A stretch of 62,000 nt of DNA from Zygnema cylindricum (GCA_037447655.1 JBBHKE010000044.1:1-62000); one strand, 5' to 3'. Positions 14,247 to 27,162 are shown, counted from the stretch's first letter. Notes: a model not told the origin generated them from the letters alone. Numbers and translations: made by a program.

Positions 14247-14552
14247 CATAGTTCAAAAGTAGGCGTTTTTATGGTAGGCCTTTGGTCGGCGCCTTTTTCG
14301 TAAGTTGTGTTATGGGCTTTTCATGTGATATTCTTAGATCCCTACTTTGATCAGCGACCGTCCGATCGTCCAAATCTGACGGTGTAAATAAAAATTATTG
14401 GTCCAAATGTTTTAATTGATCCAATTTTTGGTCCGAATGTTTTAATTGGTCCGAATAGGTCCGAATACAATATGGGTCTTAAGGTCATATTGTATGTTTT
14501 GCATACAATAGACATATTGTATGGGCCTACTTTCACCTACTTTTGAGCTATG
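14247..14552. mobile_element. hAT-type MITE family M, copy 2
   Basis: 306 bp, in the opposite orientation to copy 1. It is flanked on both sides by the identical 8-bp GTTTTAAG (14239-14246 and 14553-14560), a perfect hAT-length target duplication. Terminal inverted repeat as in copy 1, with one mismatch at the right end. Confidence 0.95.
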
Positions 14553-16703
14553 GTTTTAAGCAAAGTAAGACCGTTTACACAAAAAGGAAAACACATTCCC
14601 ACGTGTGAAAAGTTTTCAAAAAAAATTGACGACTGAAAAAAGTACATGGTTGTTTGTTTTTGTCCATATGGACCTTGTACATTAGTTTTTTTGCAGGGGT
14701 CTTGAGGCTGCAGTGTCATTTCACGTAAGGTGAAAAATTTGGGAAGTTGAAAAATCTGCGAAGTTGAAAAATTTGCGAAGTCATGGCGGCCGGACATGAG
14801 AGGTTTATGCAAAGGCACACTGTACAGCCACGGCTGCAAGGATGTACGTCTACGATGTCACGCAATGACATGCCAAATCATTTCAAAATTTACGATGTGT
14901 CTTGCGACGCTTCAAAAAAAATCGAAAAATGCGGTGCGGCAAATCATATTGTTTCAAAAAATACGGCGGGCAAGACAAATTGTACACGTTCACAACCGTC
15001 ACGGGCATTGTCGACTAATACAATCGTCACAAAGTTAAGTAGTAATTTCGAGTAAACACATAGAGACACCTAAAATCCGGGTCCGCCGTATTCGCGCTAA
15101 AAAACAAAGTAAGTTCGCTAAGTTATAAGGATAGAGGGCCGTACCCTCAGCTCCTAATTCTGAAATTTTACAATAAGGAGCCAATACTATTTTTAAGTGG
15201 ACCTACTTTTATTCACACTATTTTTGCTCCAAATTAGTTTACTAAACTTGTGCTGAATCATTTATATGAACAACACACAACAAGATTTTTGTTTCTATCA
15301 CATCAGTTGTATGTCGTACAGCTTGATGCCCATGCCTATTTTTTCGTCTGCATTTAATAATAGATTTACGCCATTAACCATTTTGAGACAAAATTCAATT
15401 TTCAAAACTGGGACAAAGCAATAGTGAAGATAAATCATTTCGCACTTTACATTAAAACACTGAATGTTGAGATTCAATTTTAAATATTTAACAATGTATG
15501 TTAAACTTTGAGGATTTGGCATTGGGCAATGAACATAATGTTGAACATCTAATATGAACTTTGTCTTTGGCAACATGTTCATTTAACAATGCAATGAATT
15601 GCGACAATTGGGCATTGAATGATGAATATTAAATATTGCATGCTAAATAACAAAAATGGTTCAATTGGGGCCATCATAATTGTTCAAATGAAGCACATAT
15701 CATGGAAATGCATAGTACGCAAAAACTCTTAAAGTTTTCAAATTGTACTCTACAAAAATTATGAAAAGTACCAAATATGTTAAGATTATAACCGCCGAAA
15801 CTCGCTAAACAAAGATGTTAAATTTTATGTTTCAACCGGTGAAGAAAACATGTGAATCTTATCTTCACCATTGTATTTAACCAGCATAAGAAATAAATAT
15901 GTAATAACAATTACGTGTAAGCTACTGATGTATATTAAACAAGCTTTACCGACAATTGATATATGTTATTTCTAGGGATCTTGATATTTGATATCGAACC
16001 GATACATCGTCTTGTCGATGATTGCTTTATACTGGTGTCAATGTCAAAACACTAACAGTTTAGACCCATAATTAATACATTTCATACATTTAAAATACCC
16101 TAAGTTTTAAACTCGTTTGCTTCATTATCAACGATTATCGTTACATGGATATTGATTGCTTAGGTCAATTTTTTTCTTTTTTATAAACACATTCACATTG
16201 CAATTCGCAAATGTCGTTACATACAACCTGCTATTCTGTTCATACATCACTAGTTTATAGGTACTTGCCTCTGTTTAAGTAATTTTGCTTTTAGAATTTC
16301 ACATATGGCGATACTTGTAGTCTATTGAAAAAATGAGTAACACGATACAAATTTTAAGCTATGGCGCTACACAATGGACCTGTAGGGGTATCTAGAAATG
16401 TTGATTGTGTAACGATAAGCTACGTATTATTACGGAAAAAAAATCTAGGATTTAAAACAAAATGTAGCTTGTGGGGCTTCAACCAAGAATTTGTTCATAG
16501 ATGTCTTAACGTACTTTTTTGATTTTTTTACGAATACACGCAATTTTTTATAGTTTTTGAAATTTTCGATTTTTTTTATACTTTCTAGGAACAGATAAAA
16601 TGTACAGTAAATTTCATGGATGATCTAGATTTGGAGTAGAACGATAGAGAGAATTTCGAAGTGACGTCGAAACGTGTTTTGTTTCGTTTTGATTAAGTTG
16701 TAG
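14553..16703. other. Anonymous spacer with duplicated block X copy 2
   Basis: About 15165-15640 repeats 12555-13010. A 90-codon open frame at 14783-15055 has no recognisable domain. Nothing else supportable. Confidence 0.45.
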
Positions 16704-17238
16704 TACATCGTAAAATCGCTATTAGCATCAATAACGCTAATTCGACACCCCCAAATTTTGATCCTCAAACTTAAGATAGAGTAAATCTATTTTTATTTTT
16801 ATGTCAAATAGGAACTGCTTAATTAACGTTAATTACTCTAATTTGATTGTTTTTTAAAAGTGTAATGTACCAAATGTGATAGTTCGTACAAAAACTTCTC
16901 ATTATTCCGAACCGATGTACAGAATAAGTGTTAGATAAAGGTGTCGACACAAAAAAATGAGTGCGTCGCCATGGAAAAGCGCACTCAGATATGATTCCCA
17001 GTCATAATGAGGAGGGAAGACCGGGAGAACCTGTTCTCATATGTTCAAGGGTTGAATCTGTGAACACAGGATATCGTGCCTACAATATGGGAAGGTGTAT
17101 CCAAATTAGTGTTAGGTGTTTAAATTAACCTTCATTTTTGTTGGCGTTAGGCCCTTGAACCCAAAATGGACTTAATAACACTAACTGCTTCTTTACAATA
17201 GTTATTTCTTATTACTCTAATAGCGATTCACGTTGTGT
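16704..17238. mobile_element. Longer non-autonomous element with MITE-A-like termini
   Basis: About 535 bp bounded by 'tacatcgtaaaatcgctattag' type sequence on the left and inverted TAGCGATTCACGTTGTGTTA on the right, similar to family A ends. Next to the left end is the phrase 'ccaaattttgatcctcaaact', which recurs next to similar ends at about 23245 and 23785. No transposase. The boundary call is moderate. Confidence 0.5.
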
Positions 17239-18188
17239 TATTTTCGATTAAATCTTCACCTATTTTTTCTTTAATTGTAAAGTTAAAGTTGATAAGCTCA
17301 CATTCATTAGTATTGGGGCGTTTTATGCGTGCGCTTTATGCGAACGAGACATCTATGCACTCGTTTCTTCAACTTGCCGACGAGTGACAAGGCTACGTGC
17401 ATAGTTGTTTAATTTGCATATTAGGCACGAAACGAACGCGTGAATGCTACGTATGATTCGCGTCTAACGATTTTGAAAAATTGATAACATACATACCTGA
17501 CTATGTACCCGTACTTCTCCGTACATTTTTGTACTATGCCCGTACATTTACTAGTTTTAACGTTATTTTAGAGGGATTTTAGGGTTTTTAGGGAACATTC
17601 TCGTACATTCTCATATATTTCGGTACAACTACCGTCTATTTTACGTACAATTACGTACAGTGTCGGTATATTTCCGTACTTTTGACGGTTATAATTTTAG
17701 GACTTTTAGGGTACATTCTCGTACATTCCCGTATATTTCAGTTTTACTGCCTTAAATTTTATGTACATTTACGTAGTGTCCATGTATTTTTGTACTTTTT
17801 AGGGTTATTTAAGGGGGATTTTAGAGTTTTTAAGGTACATTCTCGTACATTTCGTACAATCCCAATAAATTTCAGTTCAACTGCCTTACATTTTTGGTAC
17901 TTTTAGGGTTTTTAGTGTACACTTTTCGTACACTTTTGTACATTTCCGTATGTTCTCCGATTTACGAAAAGTATAAAATCGACGTATACTACGTAAAAAT
18001 CGTAGAAAAGTTATATCCGTAAGAAACGTTTCCAAATCCGTACAAATTGAACAACTATGGTTACGTGTTTACAGTGTGTAACTCTTTACGGGAAGCAACG
18101 GATACAATTCTGGTAAGAATTGCAATGCCACATGTCATAACAAATGCGGGAAAACACGTGCAGACGACATGTCAGGCGTGTTATATCC
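17239..18188. repeat. Spacer containing a ~120-bp tandem repeat
   Basis: Three diverged units of roughly 118-124 bp occupy about 17550-17930, each containing ACATTCTCGTACATT (17595, 17713, 17837) and 'tttagggtttttagg'-type sequence. The rest is featureless. Confidence 0.6.
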
Positions 18189-18494
18189 CATAGTTCAAAA
18201 GTAGGTGAAAGTAGGCCCATACAATATGCCTATTGTATGCAAAACATACAATATGACCTTAAGACCCATATTGTATTCTGAACTATTCGGACCAATTAAA
18301 ACATTCGGACCAAAAATTGGACCAATTAAAATATTCGTACCAAAATGTTTTATTTACACCGTCAGATTCGGACGATCGTACGGGCGCTGATCAAAGTAGC
18401 GATCTAAGAAGATCACATGAAAAGCACATAACACAACTTACGATAAAGGCGCCGACCAAAGGCCTACCATAAAAACGCCTACTTTTGAACTATG
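18189..18494. mobile_element. hAT-type MITE family M, copy 3
   Basis: 306 bp, exact CATAGTTCAAAAGTAGG ends. Flanks TTATATCC (left) and GTATATCC (right), an 8-bp duplication with one mismatch. Confidence 0.9.
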
Positions 18495-19202
18495 GTATAT
18501 CCAAACAATACGTGTTGTACACGTATGTTATATGTATACCCGATTTTAGCGTTTGCACGCGTTTTTCCCCGTCCGATCTTTGCTACGTGTGAGCAAAGAA
18601 TGAGAGAGCAAGGGTGTTCGATTGACGCAAGCTGTGACTAGATGTGACGGCCGGTCATGACGTAGATTTAACATTCCTGACAATGACAAAAAAAGGGGAC
18701 TTGTTAGGTGAATGGCGACCAATGACATGACCCGTAAAATGGGTTGTTAAATGTTAAGTGACTCGCGCGATTTCCGCGTGCAATTAATTGAGCTGTCATG
18801 GTCTATTTCTGCGGAGTGCGGACCATAGCGAGTTTGCCGTACGACCTGACCTCGGTCCGAAATGAGACATGATTGGGCGTGGACGCAACAGTGACGCATT
18901 ATATTTCGCCGAGTCGTCCACCAATGAGAATCTAATCTATAAAGGAGCCACATTGGTAATGAGTACTCACCTCGTTCTCATCATTGGTGCCAGCTGGTGG
19001 TTGTTTATTGGGACTACAAGTGGTCTATCTACAGTACAAGTGGCGCTGGAAGCCCATTGCCGGAAAATTCCTTTGATCTGTCACTGACCGTACATAAAGG
19101 TACAGCTTCACCTAACTTAATGTGTTTTTAGGTATATGCATTTTTTTGGGGATTTCCTGCTTCAGGCTTCAGCACAATATTTGAGACAGATGGAATAAAA
19201 AC
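18495..19202. other. Spacer with duplicated block Y copy 2
   Basis: About 18895-19190 repeats about 13350-13640, sharing 'gccgg...aaattcc', GATCTGTCACTGACCGTAC and the downstream GCTTCAGCACAAT. No coding function recognised. Confidence 0.5.
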
Positions 19203-19478
19203 CATAGTTCAAAAGTAGGCGTTTTTTTGGTAGGCCTTTGGTCGGCGCCTTTATCGTAAGTTGTGTTATGGGCTTTTCATGTGATCTTCTTAGATCACTA
19301 CTTTGATCAGCGACCGTCCGATCGTTCGAATCTGACGGTGTAAACAATTTTTTTTGGTCCGAATGTTTTAATTGGTCCGAATAGGTCCGAATACAATATG
19401 GGTCTTAAGGTCATATTGTATGTTTTGCATACAATAGACATATTGTATGGGCCTACTTTCACCTACTTTTGAACTATG
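19203..19478. mobile_element. hAT-type MITE family M, copy 4 (internal deletion)
   Basis: 276 bp, about 30 bp shorter than the other copies because a 'ggtccgaatgttttaatt' unit is missing inside. The ends are intact. The 8-bp flanks (ATAAAAAC/CTTTAAAC) match at only five positions, so the duplication has decayed or the ends were rearranged. Confidence 0.8.
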
Positions 19479-20221
19479 CTTTAAACGTGCTGACAAGACC
19501 GACAAAACACAATAATCGACAAAATAGTCACGTCGCAAAATTGATGCCTCTGGAGCGGCATGAGGACATCTCCGCTGACAAAAAGAAATACACACCAAAG
19601 TCAACATAACCTATCTTATTTTTTTTTTGGTCTTTTTTCGTTGTAATGTATCGCGGTGCATAGCCGATATTACCATCGTCGATTTTTGTCAGGTTATTTA
19701 CGGATTTGAAAAATCCATATACCTGTTATCGATCAAGAGCCATCGATTTTCGTCAATGGACAGTTGATTTACAAACCCAACCAGCGGGGAAGCTGAGACA
19801 CATAAAACTGATTTCATTTTTTATTTCGTCCGTTTTTTCATTCGTTTCTTTGTTTTACACTAATCGATTCATGTCAAATGCAATTTTGTAATGCTTTTTA
19901 CTCACTCCCAGCTTTTTTTAAAATGCCAAAGAAGTGACGTCAAGGGTTTTCAATTTCTAACCCACGTGTGTTTATTGCACATGGAACATTTTTTTTTTTT
20001 GTAAATGTCAAAGTAATGAATATCTGTTTCATTCTTTTGGTACAAACAGACCTAGAAACAATTACACATTTTGACAGCTATCAGTTATGGAAAATGACAT
20101 GTTAAAAAAAAAGCCATCAATTATTTGTATCATAATTGCATCAGCAGTCTTTAAATTTCCAGAACTTGGAAAAATAGAACGCAAGTCGACAAATCTAGAA
20201 TTATAAATTAAAAATATAAAG

Positions 20222-20291
<70 letters not shown>

Positions 20292-20767
20292 TTCCAATTT
20301 GAAAATGCATTAACTCAATAATGTCCCTTCAAATGTAGCATTTCCAAATTCATTTTCATTAAACATCTCAAAAAATTTCAAAATTCTCAGGTATTTCAAA
20401 ACGCGAGAACATAAAAGGAAAAAAATTGAAAATTTTCCCAAAACACAAACAATAAATATTCTAAAAAAAATAGAAATGAAAATAATCCAATTTTTTTACC
20501 GCACAAAAAACCACAAAAAGTCCACCTTCATCCAAGACATATTAGTTTAAAAAACCCTCTAGCTCATGCGTTTTCAACAAAGATGACAATTAAACATAAA
20601 AACTTAAAAAAAAAAAAAACTTAAAGACTTAATACGCATTCTCTTTGGTTTTAAGAAATTGACTTAAAACAATAAAGATCTCCCTTCAAGCAATTGCATT
20701 TAGAAGGAAATAGTCAACATTTTTCCCCTACACAAGAAAACCAAAAAATATTCCCAAAGGTCCGTCG
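19479..20767. other. Anonymous AT-rich spacer with (AT)n
   Basis: Contains an interrupted AT microsatellite at 20222-20285. No gene recognised. Confidence 0.4.
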
Positions 20768-22490
20768 CTCACCCTTTCTTTCAATAAATGATTTTTTTGA
20801 AGCTCCTCCAAAGTTACCCATTACCCTTGCCTCTCCTTCCCTTTATCCTTCCCTTCCTCCCTTCCCCCATCTGTTCCCCTCCCCTACTCCACCCTAACCA
20901 CGTCCCACTCTCACCCCTCCACCTCTCGCACCCTTGTTCCTTCCCTTTCAGAACTTTCCCTCTCTCTCTCTCCTCACTGTATCTCTCTTGGTCCTTTCTT
21001 TGTCTTTCTCCATTTCCCTCGCTGCACTCCCTATCCTACCGCCTAGTCACTCTCCCTCACTATTTTCATTTTAGTAGCAATCATCTTGATAGGATCGATA
21101 TTTAATTCAATGTTCAACACAGTAAATACATGGTGGCGGAAGGACTCAAATTAAGCGACGTGACATCACATTAAATTGACATTGGAAGACATTTCAGAAA
21201 TCTAATTCACATTAAAAAGCCAAAATTTCAGTGACATTTCACCACAAAGCATTTCATAATCTCACTCAAAGTTTTGAAATTTGTCAAGCATCTCAAAAGT
21301 ATTTTCAAAAATTGCCCATTTCAAAACGAAAAAAAAGAGAAAAAAACAGCTATTCAATCGTTTACCAAAAAAAACAAAATGTAGAACTATAGAAAAAACT
21401 ACAAAGGCAGCCTTTTCAGTCTACTCAGATTGGTGAACTTCAACGATCTTCCGGGAAACCATGTCTTTCTTGAAATCTCAGAAAAAAAGGCACTTCCAAC
21501 GAAAATCACCACCAAACATGGCAACAAATCATAAACATTCTCTATGAACCCCAAAAAAAATTCATCAGAATCTAGGTTTTTCCCTAGAAAAATAATTTTT
21601 TTCACACCTATCACAAGGAACTAGTCAGCATTTCCCCCTTTCCAAATAAAAAGAATACAGAACAGTGAAGATTCACCACTCGAATTTTCTCTTCTTACAA
21701 CCATTTGTTGAAACTCTCTCAAATATCTCTTTTCCCCAAAGTCTCTCTCCCTTCCTCTCTCCCTCTCTCCCTCTCTCCCTCTCTCCCTCTCTCCCTCTCT
21801 CCCTCGCCCCCCTGCAGTCCCTCACAAGTTACTCCTCAGTCCCTCTTTCCTACCTTCTCCTTCCCTCTCGCTCACTCACTCTACCTCATTATCATTCAAT
21901 GCTATACTTGTCTTCTCTTTCCCTACCTACCTCTTGTTTCTTACTCTTTCTCACTCCCTCCTTTCCTCTCCTTCTCTTCTTCTTATTATTTAAACCTTAT
22001 TTTCGTTCACATTTTTTCTCCCCTCCATGGGAATTCACCAAATCCACATCTCCTCAACACTTGGCTGCCATCCCATGCCATGAAAATCCACAAAACGACA
22101 AAACGTCAAAACAACACTACAACAATTTCTTGTCCTCTTCCGATACACTGTATGTGGACACGTGTTAGTTACACATCTCTACACCCCCTTCCCCGCTCCT
22201 TCTTACAATCCCTCTCACCTCTTTCCCCCCACCCCCCCTCCCGCCCCCTCGCTACCTCCTCACTCCTCCCTCCTTCCCCCTTCCTCGCCCCTCCCTCCTC
22301 TCCTCTCCCTCCCTTCCCCCCTGTTCTCCCTCTCTTCCCCCTCGTCAAAAAGTCCGGCCACACTAGATCTTGTGACACGTATCATATCGCGAATCTTGCG
22401 ATACTGTCCAATCTTCCGATCCGTACACTGTCAACCCCACCACCCACCCCTCTCCCCTCCCCCCTCCCCTCCCCCCCTCCCCCTCCCCAA
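20768..22490. other. Pyrimidine-rich tracts (CCCTCT-type)
   Basis: Two long stretches (about 20770-21060 and 21715-22490) are strongly C/T-biased on the plus strand, including a CTCTCTCC array near 21745-21805 and poly-C blocks near 22440-22490. The long open frames here (for example 21705-22625) simply translate low-complexity Ser/Pro/Leu and are not taken as genes. Between them (21060-21660) nothing is seen. Confidence 0.5.
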
Positions 22491-23207
22491 AATGTACGGA
22501 CGTACCAGACCTGGAGATACATATGGTCGGATTCTTTCTGCTCAGCATTTTCCTCAGCGTCGCGACCGTACAGGCGACTCGGTTCAGCGACTGGAAGGTG
22601 TCCGGCGGGACGAAACACTTCATGAGTTTTTGACACGTGGCGCCATGCCATATACTCAGCGTCTTAGATCGAGGGAACGGGCACATAGGGAGAATTGAGC
22701 ATTCCGTACGGACGAGTAGGAGGAGGAAAAGCAGCGGGAGGAAAAATGTACGGCGAGGCATGACGTCAGCGGGGAGATGGCGACAAGGGGTGCTGGCGAG
22801 TGATGCGTCGCCTTTTTTTTTTTTTTTTGTTCTTCGTTTGGGAGGAGATGCTGCGCGACGCGGCGGAAGGAGATGATGTTCTTTTGTCGTTAGTGGGAGG
22901 GACGAATGTCGGCGGAGTTTTCCTTTGTTGTGTACGTTTGATTTATTCACCTAGCTTGACCGGATTGAAAGCCGGAAAATGGGGAAAGTACAGTACTTTG
23001 TCGTTTCTTCACTGAAATCTGGGCCAATGGGCGCCAGGTGTCCTCGTTCTGCGCCATCTGTAACACATAAATAGAAGGGAAACACTTTGAAAGCTGTCAG
23101 ATTTGGTACCGTACTGTCATATAATTTGTTATAGAAGTACATTTTTGGCTCTATAATATCCAGTTGTTGACTTTACACCTGTCCAGTGGTCCAGCCTTCC
23201 CAAATTG
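22491..23207. other. Spacer, relatively GC-rich at its left
   Basis: No gene supported. A 195-codon minus-strand open frame (22363-22950) is mostly the antisense of the pyrimidine tract plus unrecognised sequence. Confidence 0.35.
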
Positions 23208-23930
23208 TATACACCGTGAATCGCTTAAAGCTAATTCAGCGCCCACAAATTTTGACCCTTGAACCTAAAACACAATTGAGAACTCTAATTTGTTTTTGCT
23301 TTGCCCTTTTTCTAAAAGGGAAAAGCATTCTAGTCGCATTCGTCTCTGGTGACAACGATAATTGATCGTCGATTTTTATTGTGTAAGATCTTGAGCCGTT
23401 GAGTGTTTTGAGTTTTGATTGGCTTTGTCATGTTCCAATTTTGATGTAATGAAACGAGACACGTGGTACAATCCTATTTGTTGTATTTCGCGTGGTTGTA
23501 ATGGTAACGATTGGCGGTGTACAGTATTGCACTGTACGGTACAGTACCACTGTCGCTTGTAGAGAATATGCCAATTGGTGAAAGCCGCTCGTAGAGAATA
23601 TGCCAATTGGTGAAAGCCAGAAAGTACAGATTTTCAATATGGTCGGCCTCCGTGCATCGCGTGCTAATTTTTTCAGCATGGAACCGAACTGACTATTTCC
23701 AGCGTGTCCGTACTTATTTTTGTGTAAGTACACCACGAATCGTTTTTAGTGTTTATACTACTAATTCAGTACCCGTAAATTTTGAACCTCAAATCTAAAA
23801 TAGGATTGGTATTTCGATTTTTTCCTCTACGTTAATGTAGGTACGGTTTAAATAGTATCGATGCTACAAATTTGGGCAGTGATTAAATATTAATTACTGT
23901 GCAGTATACCGTGAATCGTTATTACTCTAT
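23208..23930. repeat. Cluster of MITE-A-like left ends
   Basis: Three same-orientation copies of an ACACCGTGAATCG-like end start at about 23208, 23728 and 23904. Two are followed by the shared phrase near 'cgtaaattttgaacctcaaa'. No matching right ends were found, so these are fragments or nested insertions. A 32-bp direct repeat containing GAATATGCCAATTGGTGAAA lies at about 23554-23617. Confidence 0.45.
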
Positions 23931-24684
23931 TAGTGCTGATGAGTTTTGCTTTACGGCCGACACTATTAAACGTGGCGAATGTTAAATTTCAATCCATTGG
24001 CAGAAATAAATCATTGTATACATATCAATTGAAACAAAATAAATGTATGATAAATGAAAACCATATGGGGGCACAATCGTCCATTGAAACGACACGAAGA
24101 AATGAACGACAAACTAAATCGTATCATGCGACAGAAATTAACATCTAATAAATATATTTCATGAAAAAGACAAAATTTTACGCTAAAAACTCGTATGTTA
24201 CGGGTTTATTAAATATTTGCTATCAAAATCCATGGCGGAAAGGTTCAAGTATGTAAAAGAAGATGACGAAGCCAAGTGGATGGTTTAATTCACGTTTCGT
24301 TCATGTAGAGGGTTTGATTGAGAGTAAAAGTTTCACATTAATTTGAGCGTTCGATCTCAATATAATGGACGATATGAATGAATGGACTGAATATATCATG
24401 TAGTATTAAATACTTTAATGTTAAATCTAAAATACACATTGAACCATTAACATTATTCAACCATTATTCCATTAAACATAATACTAATGGTTTTTGTTTA
24501 TTTTATATTAAGGTGTTGCATATATATTTTTTATATTTTTTTATCAATACATAATATTACAAAAGAAGATCACAAAAAAAAGACAAACAAAATAAATAAC
24601 CACAATACAACCTTGATCACATAACAAAAACGAAAGAAACAAATGAAAATAATAAGAAAAAAATAAAAAACATCAGACTTAACT
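23931..24684. other. Anonymous AT-rich spacer
   Basis: Nothing supportable. Confidence 0.35.
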
Positions 24685-25175
24685 AGGATTCAACCAATTT
24701 AGTCCAAAGACCCAGAAGGTTGGAACAACATCATTATCAACTCGATGGCTAACTAACACTACAAACACGTATTTTCTTTTATAGTTTTTGATAGTTAAAA
24801 TATGTTGATTACAAGTATTTTTTTTATTTTCTATCAAACACCCTAGTCGAAAACCCAGATGGTTGCATAAACATCATTATCAACTCAAAAGTTGACTAAC
24901 ATTACAGTCACTTAATATTTATTAATTTTCGTTGTATGTTATAGTAGATTGATTACTTTGAGTATTTTTTTTTTTTTTTTTTTTGTTTTCAACCAACTTA
25001 TTCCTAAGACTTAGAAGGTTGCATAAACATCACTATCAGCTCGGAGGTTGACCAACATTACAAACATTTTTTTTCATTCATAATATTTGTTTGTTACATT
25101 ACACTGTTACTTTGAATAATTTTTTTTTTGGTTTTTTCGATCAACCAACTTAGTCTAAAGACCAAGAAAGTTATT
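24685..25175. repeat. ~150-bp tandem repeat, about three copies plus a partial one
   Basis: Units begin near 24690, 24835, 24985 and 25138 with 'caaccaacttagtc...agacc.agaaggtt' and continue with 'aacatcattatcaactc' and 'taacattacaaaca', ending in a T-rich tract. The copies are clearly diverged. Function unknown. Confidence 0.65.
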
Positions 25176-26943
25176 ATAATTTTATTTCAAATAATTTAAC
25201 AAGAAATTCCAGTGCATCAAATAATGTAAAATTATAATGATTCAAAATAAATTATGAAAAAAACATAATACAAACAAGTTTAAATAATAATGAATTCAAA
25301 ATAAGTTGTCCAAATTGTTCGTTTGTGTATATTTATTTTCTCTTAATGGTTATCAAATATCATTAAAAAATATATAATATTAAAAATGGGTAGCTTTGTG
25401 TAAATTAAAAACTTACCTTATAACATCTATTGAGAGACCTTAAGTTCCATTTTTTACCCCTGATCAAATTACTCGTGATATGATGAAATTATCTATTGGG
25501 AATCGAATTTCAGAACTATAAAAATAAAAAAAAGGACAAAACATTTTTTTTTTTAAATGTAATACATTAATGATTTTTGTAGCAATGTGATTTTAATAAT
25601 TGTAAAAATAAATCAATGATTTTGGAACTTACTCGAGCGAAGTGAAAATTTCTTGACGGTTACATCGAACATTTGTTATCAAAACCACAACTTGGTTATC
25701 TTGAAAGTTTTCAAGGTTTAGGGACATTGCTATTTAATACCCCAAATATTCACCACTAGATATGTTGTCTCGTCTTGAAGAATTAAACCAATATAGCTTT
25801 TGACAACTCCTCCTTGATTTTCCCAAAATGTTATGTCAGTTTTTTGAGGAAATAATACCTTGGATATCAAAAACCTATTAATTAAAAAAGAAGAAGTGGT
25901 ACCAAAATTAGTATAAAGTGTTGTAATTTGGTGTTATTAAGTTATTATTTATAATTTTCTCAAAGATTTTATTGTGTTATAGTTTTTAAATGATGATGTA
26001 CAAAGAAAAATAAAAAGATAAATGCATCACCCCATCCATGTTTTTCGCTTCACACAAAGATGGAGGGATTGGATAACTTTCGAAATTGATTAGTTCCTCC
26101 AATGGTTCCACTTTTGTTTTTACGCGCAATTTTAAATGATGAACCATACCAAATTTTGCGTATCTACCACAAAAAAATATCATAGATGTTTGTTATTAAA
26201 CAAAAAAAAATAGAAGAAAAGAAATTATAGGATATATTGGAAATTCAAATTGCTCTTCATTAATAAATATGTATGAAAAATACTTTGAATTTGTTGTTTT
26301 AAGTAAGAAAAAATTATTCATTATGGTAAGTTCCATTAGATTTCACCTTTGTAATTGAAATGACATGTATGCTTAAATATTTAACTATTAAACTTTGAAA
26401 TAAACACGTGCTTACCTTTTTTTATCATCACGAACTTACCAAGTAAAGGGTTTATGAGTTTGTAGACTTTTGTCTCTTTGAAAATTGCAAGCCCAAAAAT
26501 TAAAAAAATAAAATTTTGATTTGAAGCCCAAAAATTTATGTTAACGTGGGCTCCAGGCTCATCATATATTGTAATCTGAAGCAAAAAAAAAATTGGTCCT
26601 ATATGACGACCGAACGCGACATGATGACAATTCAGTATCATATAAAAGTGACGTGAGGCTGTTGAAAAATCGTTTACTTTGATGAAAATTGGGTCGACAT
26701 CCTAGAAAAAAAGGAAGAATAGTGATATGGGAAGTGAACATTAGGAGTAAAATAAAGACTGAAAAAAAATCATAATTGTTAATGGTTAATAAGTAACCAA
26801 AACATACCTCAACATTTATTTTTTGAAAAACACGAATTGCCGTTGTATTGATAGGTGTGTTTTTGAAGTGTATTTGTTTTACATTCGAATTTGATCATTG
26901 TGAAATTATAGAAAAAAAAAACACATTAATGATACTCTTATAT
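25176..26943. other. Anonymous AT-rich spacer
   Basis: No gene, RNA or mobile element recognised. Short minus-strand frames (for example 25986-26183 and 26381-26641) have no domain signatures. Confidence 0.35.
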
Positions 26944-27111
26944 TGTAGAAATTAATGATTCTATTAGTATTTTCTAGGTCTGAACATGTAAAACAAAATG
27001 TAGAAAAGAAGCAGAGGTAGTCTGCCTCTAACTCCTCTTTTCAACTCCCACACTTGTCGCGGTCACTGAAAGTTAGAATTAAAGCTAGAGCCATGGCCTG
27101 CCTATGCTGTC

Positions 27112-27112
<1 letters not shown>
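26944..27112 (+). repeat. Copia LTR fragment (5-prime part, plus orientation)
   Basis: Begins TGTAGAAATTAATG and matches the first ~170 bp of the D-type LTR in sense orientation, including TTTCTAGGTCTGAA, the hairpin arms and the core ACTTGTCGCGGTCACTGA. It is cut off by a (GA)n run (27113-27173). No element body follows. Confidence 0.75.

Positions 27113-27162
<50 letters not shown>

Noticed and set aside
14783-15055. 90-codon plus-strand open frame
   Set aside because: No domain signature; lies in repeat-rich flank, parts of which match dispersed repeats.
21705-22625. 306-codon open frame on the plus strand
   Set aside because: It translates a low-complexity pyrimidine tract (Ser/Pro/Leu runs) with no domain; overlapping frames are equally open.
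22363-22950. 195-codon minus-strand open frame with a hydrophobic stretch
   Set aside because: Half is the antisense of a pyrimidine tract; no recognisable domain, no codon or splice support.
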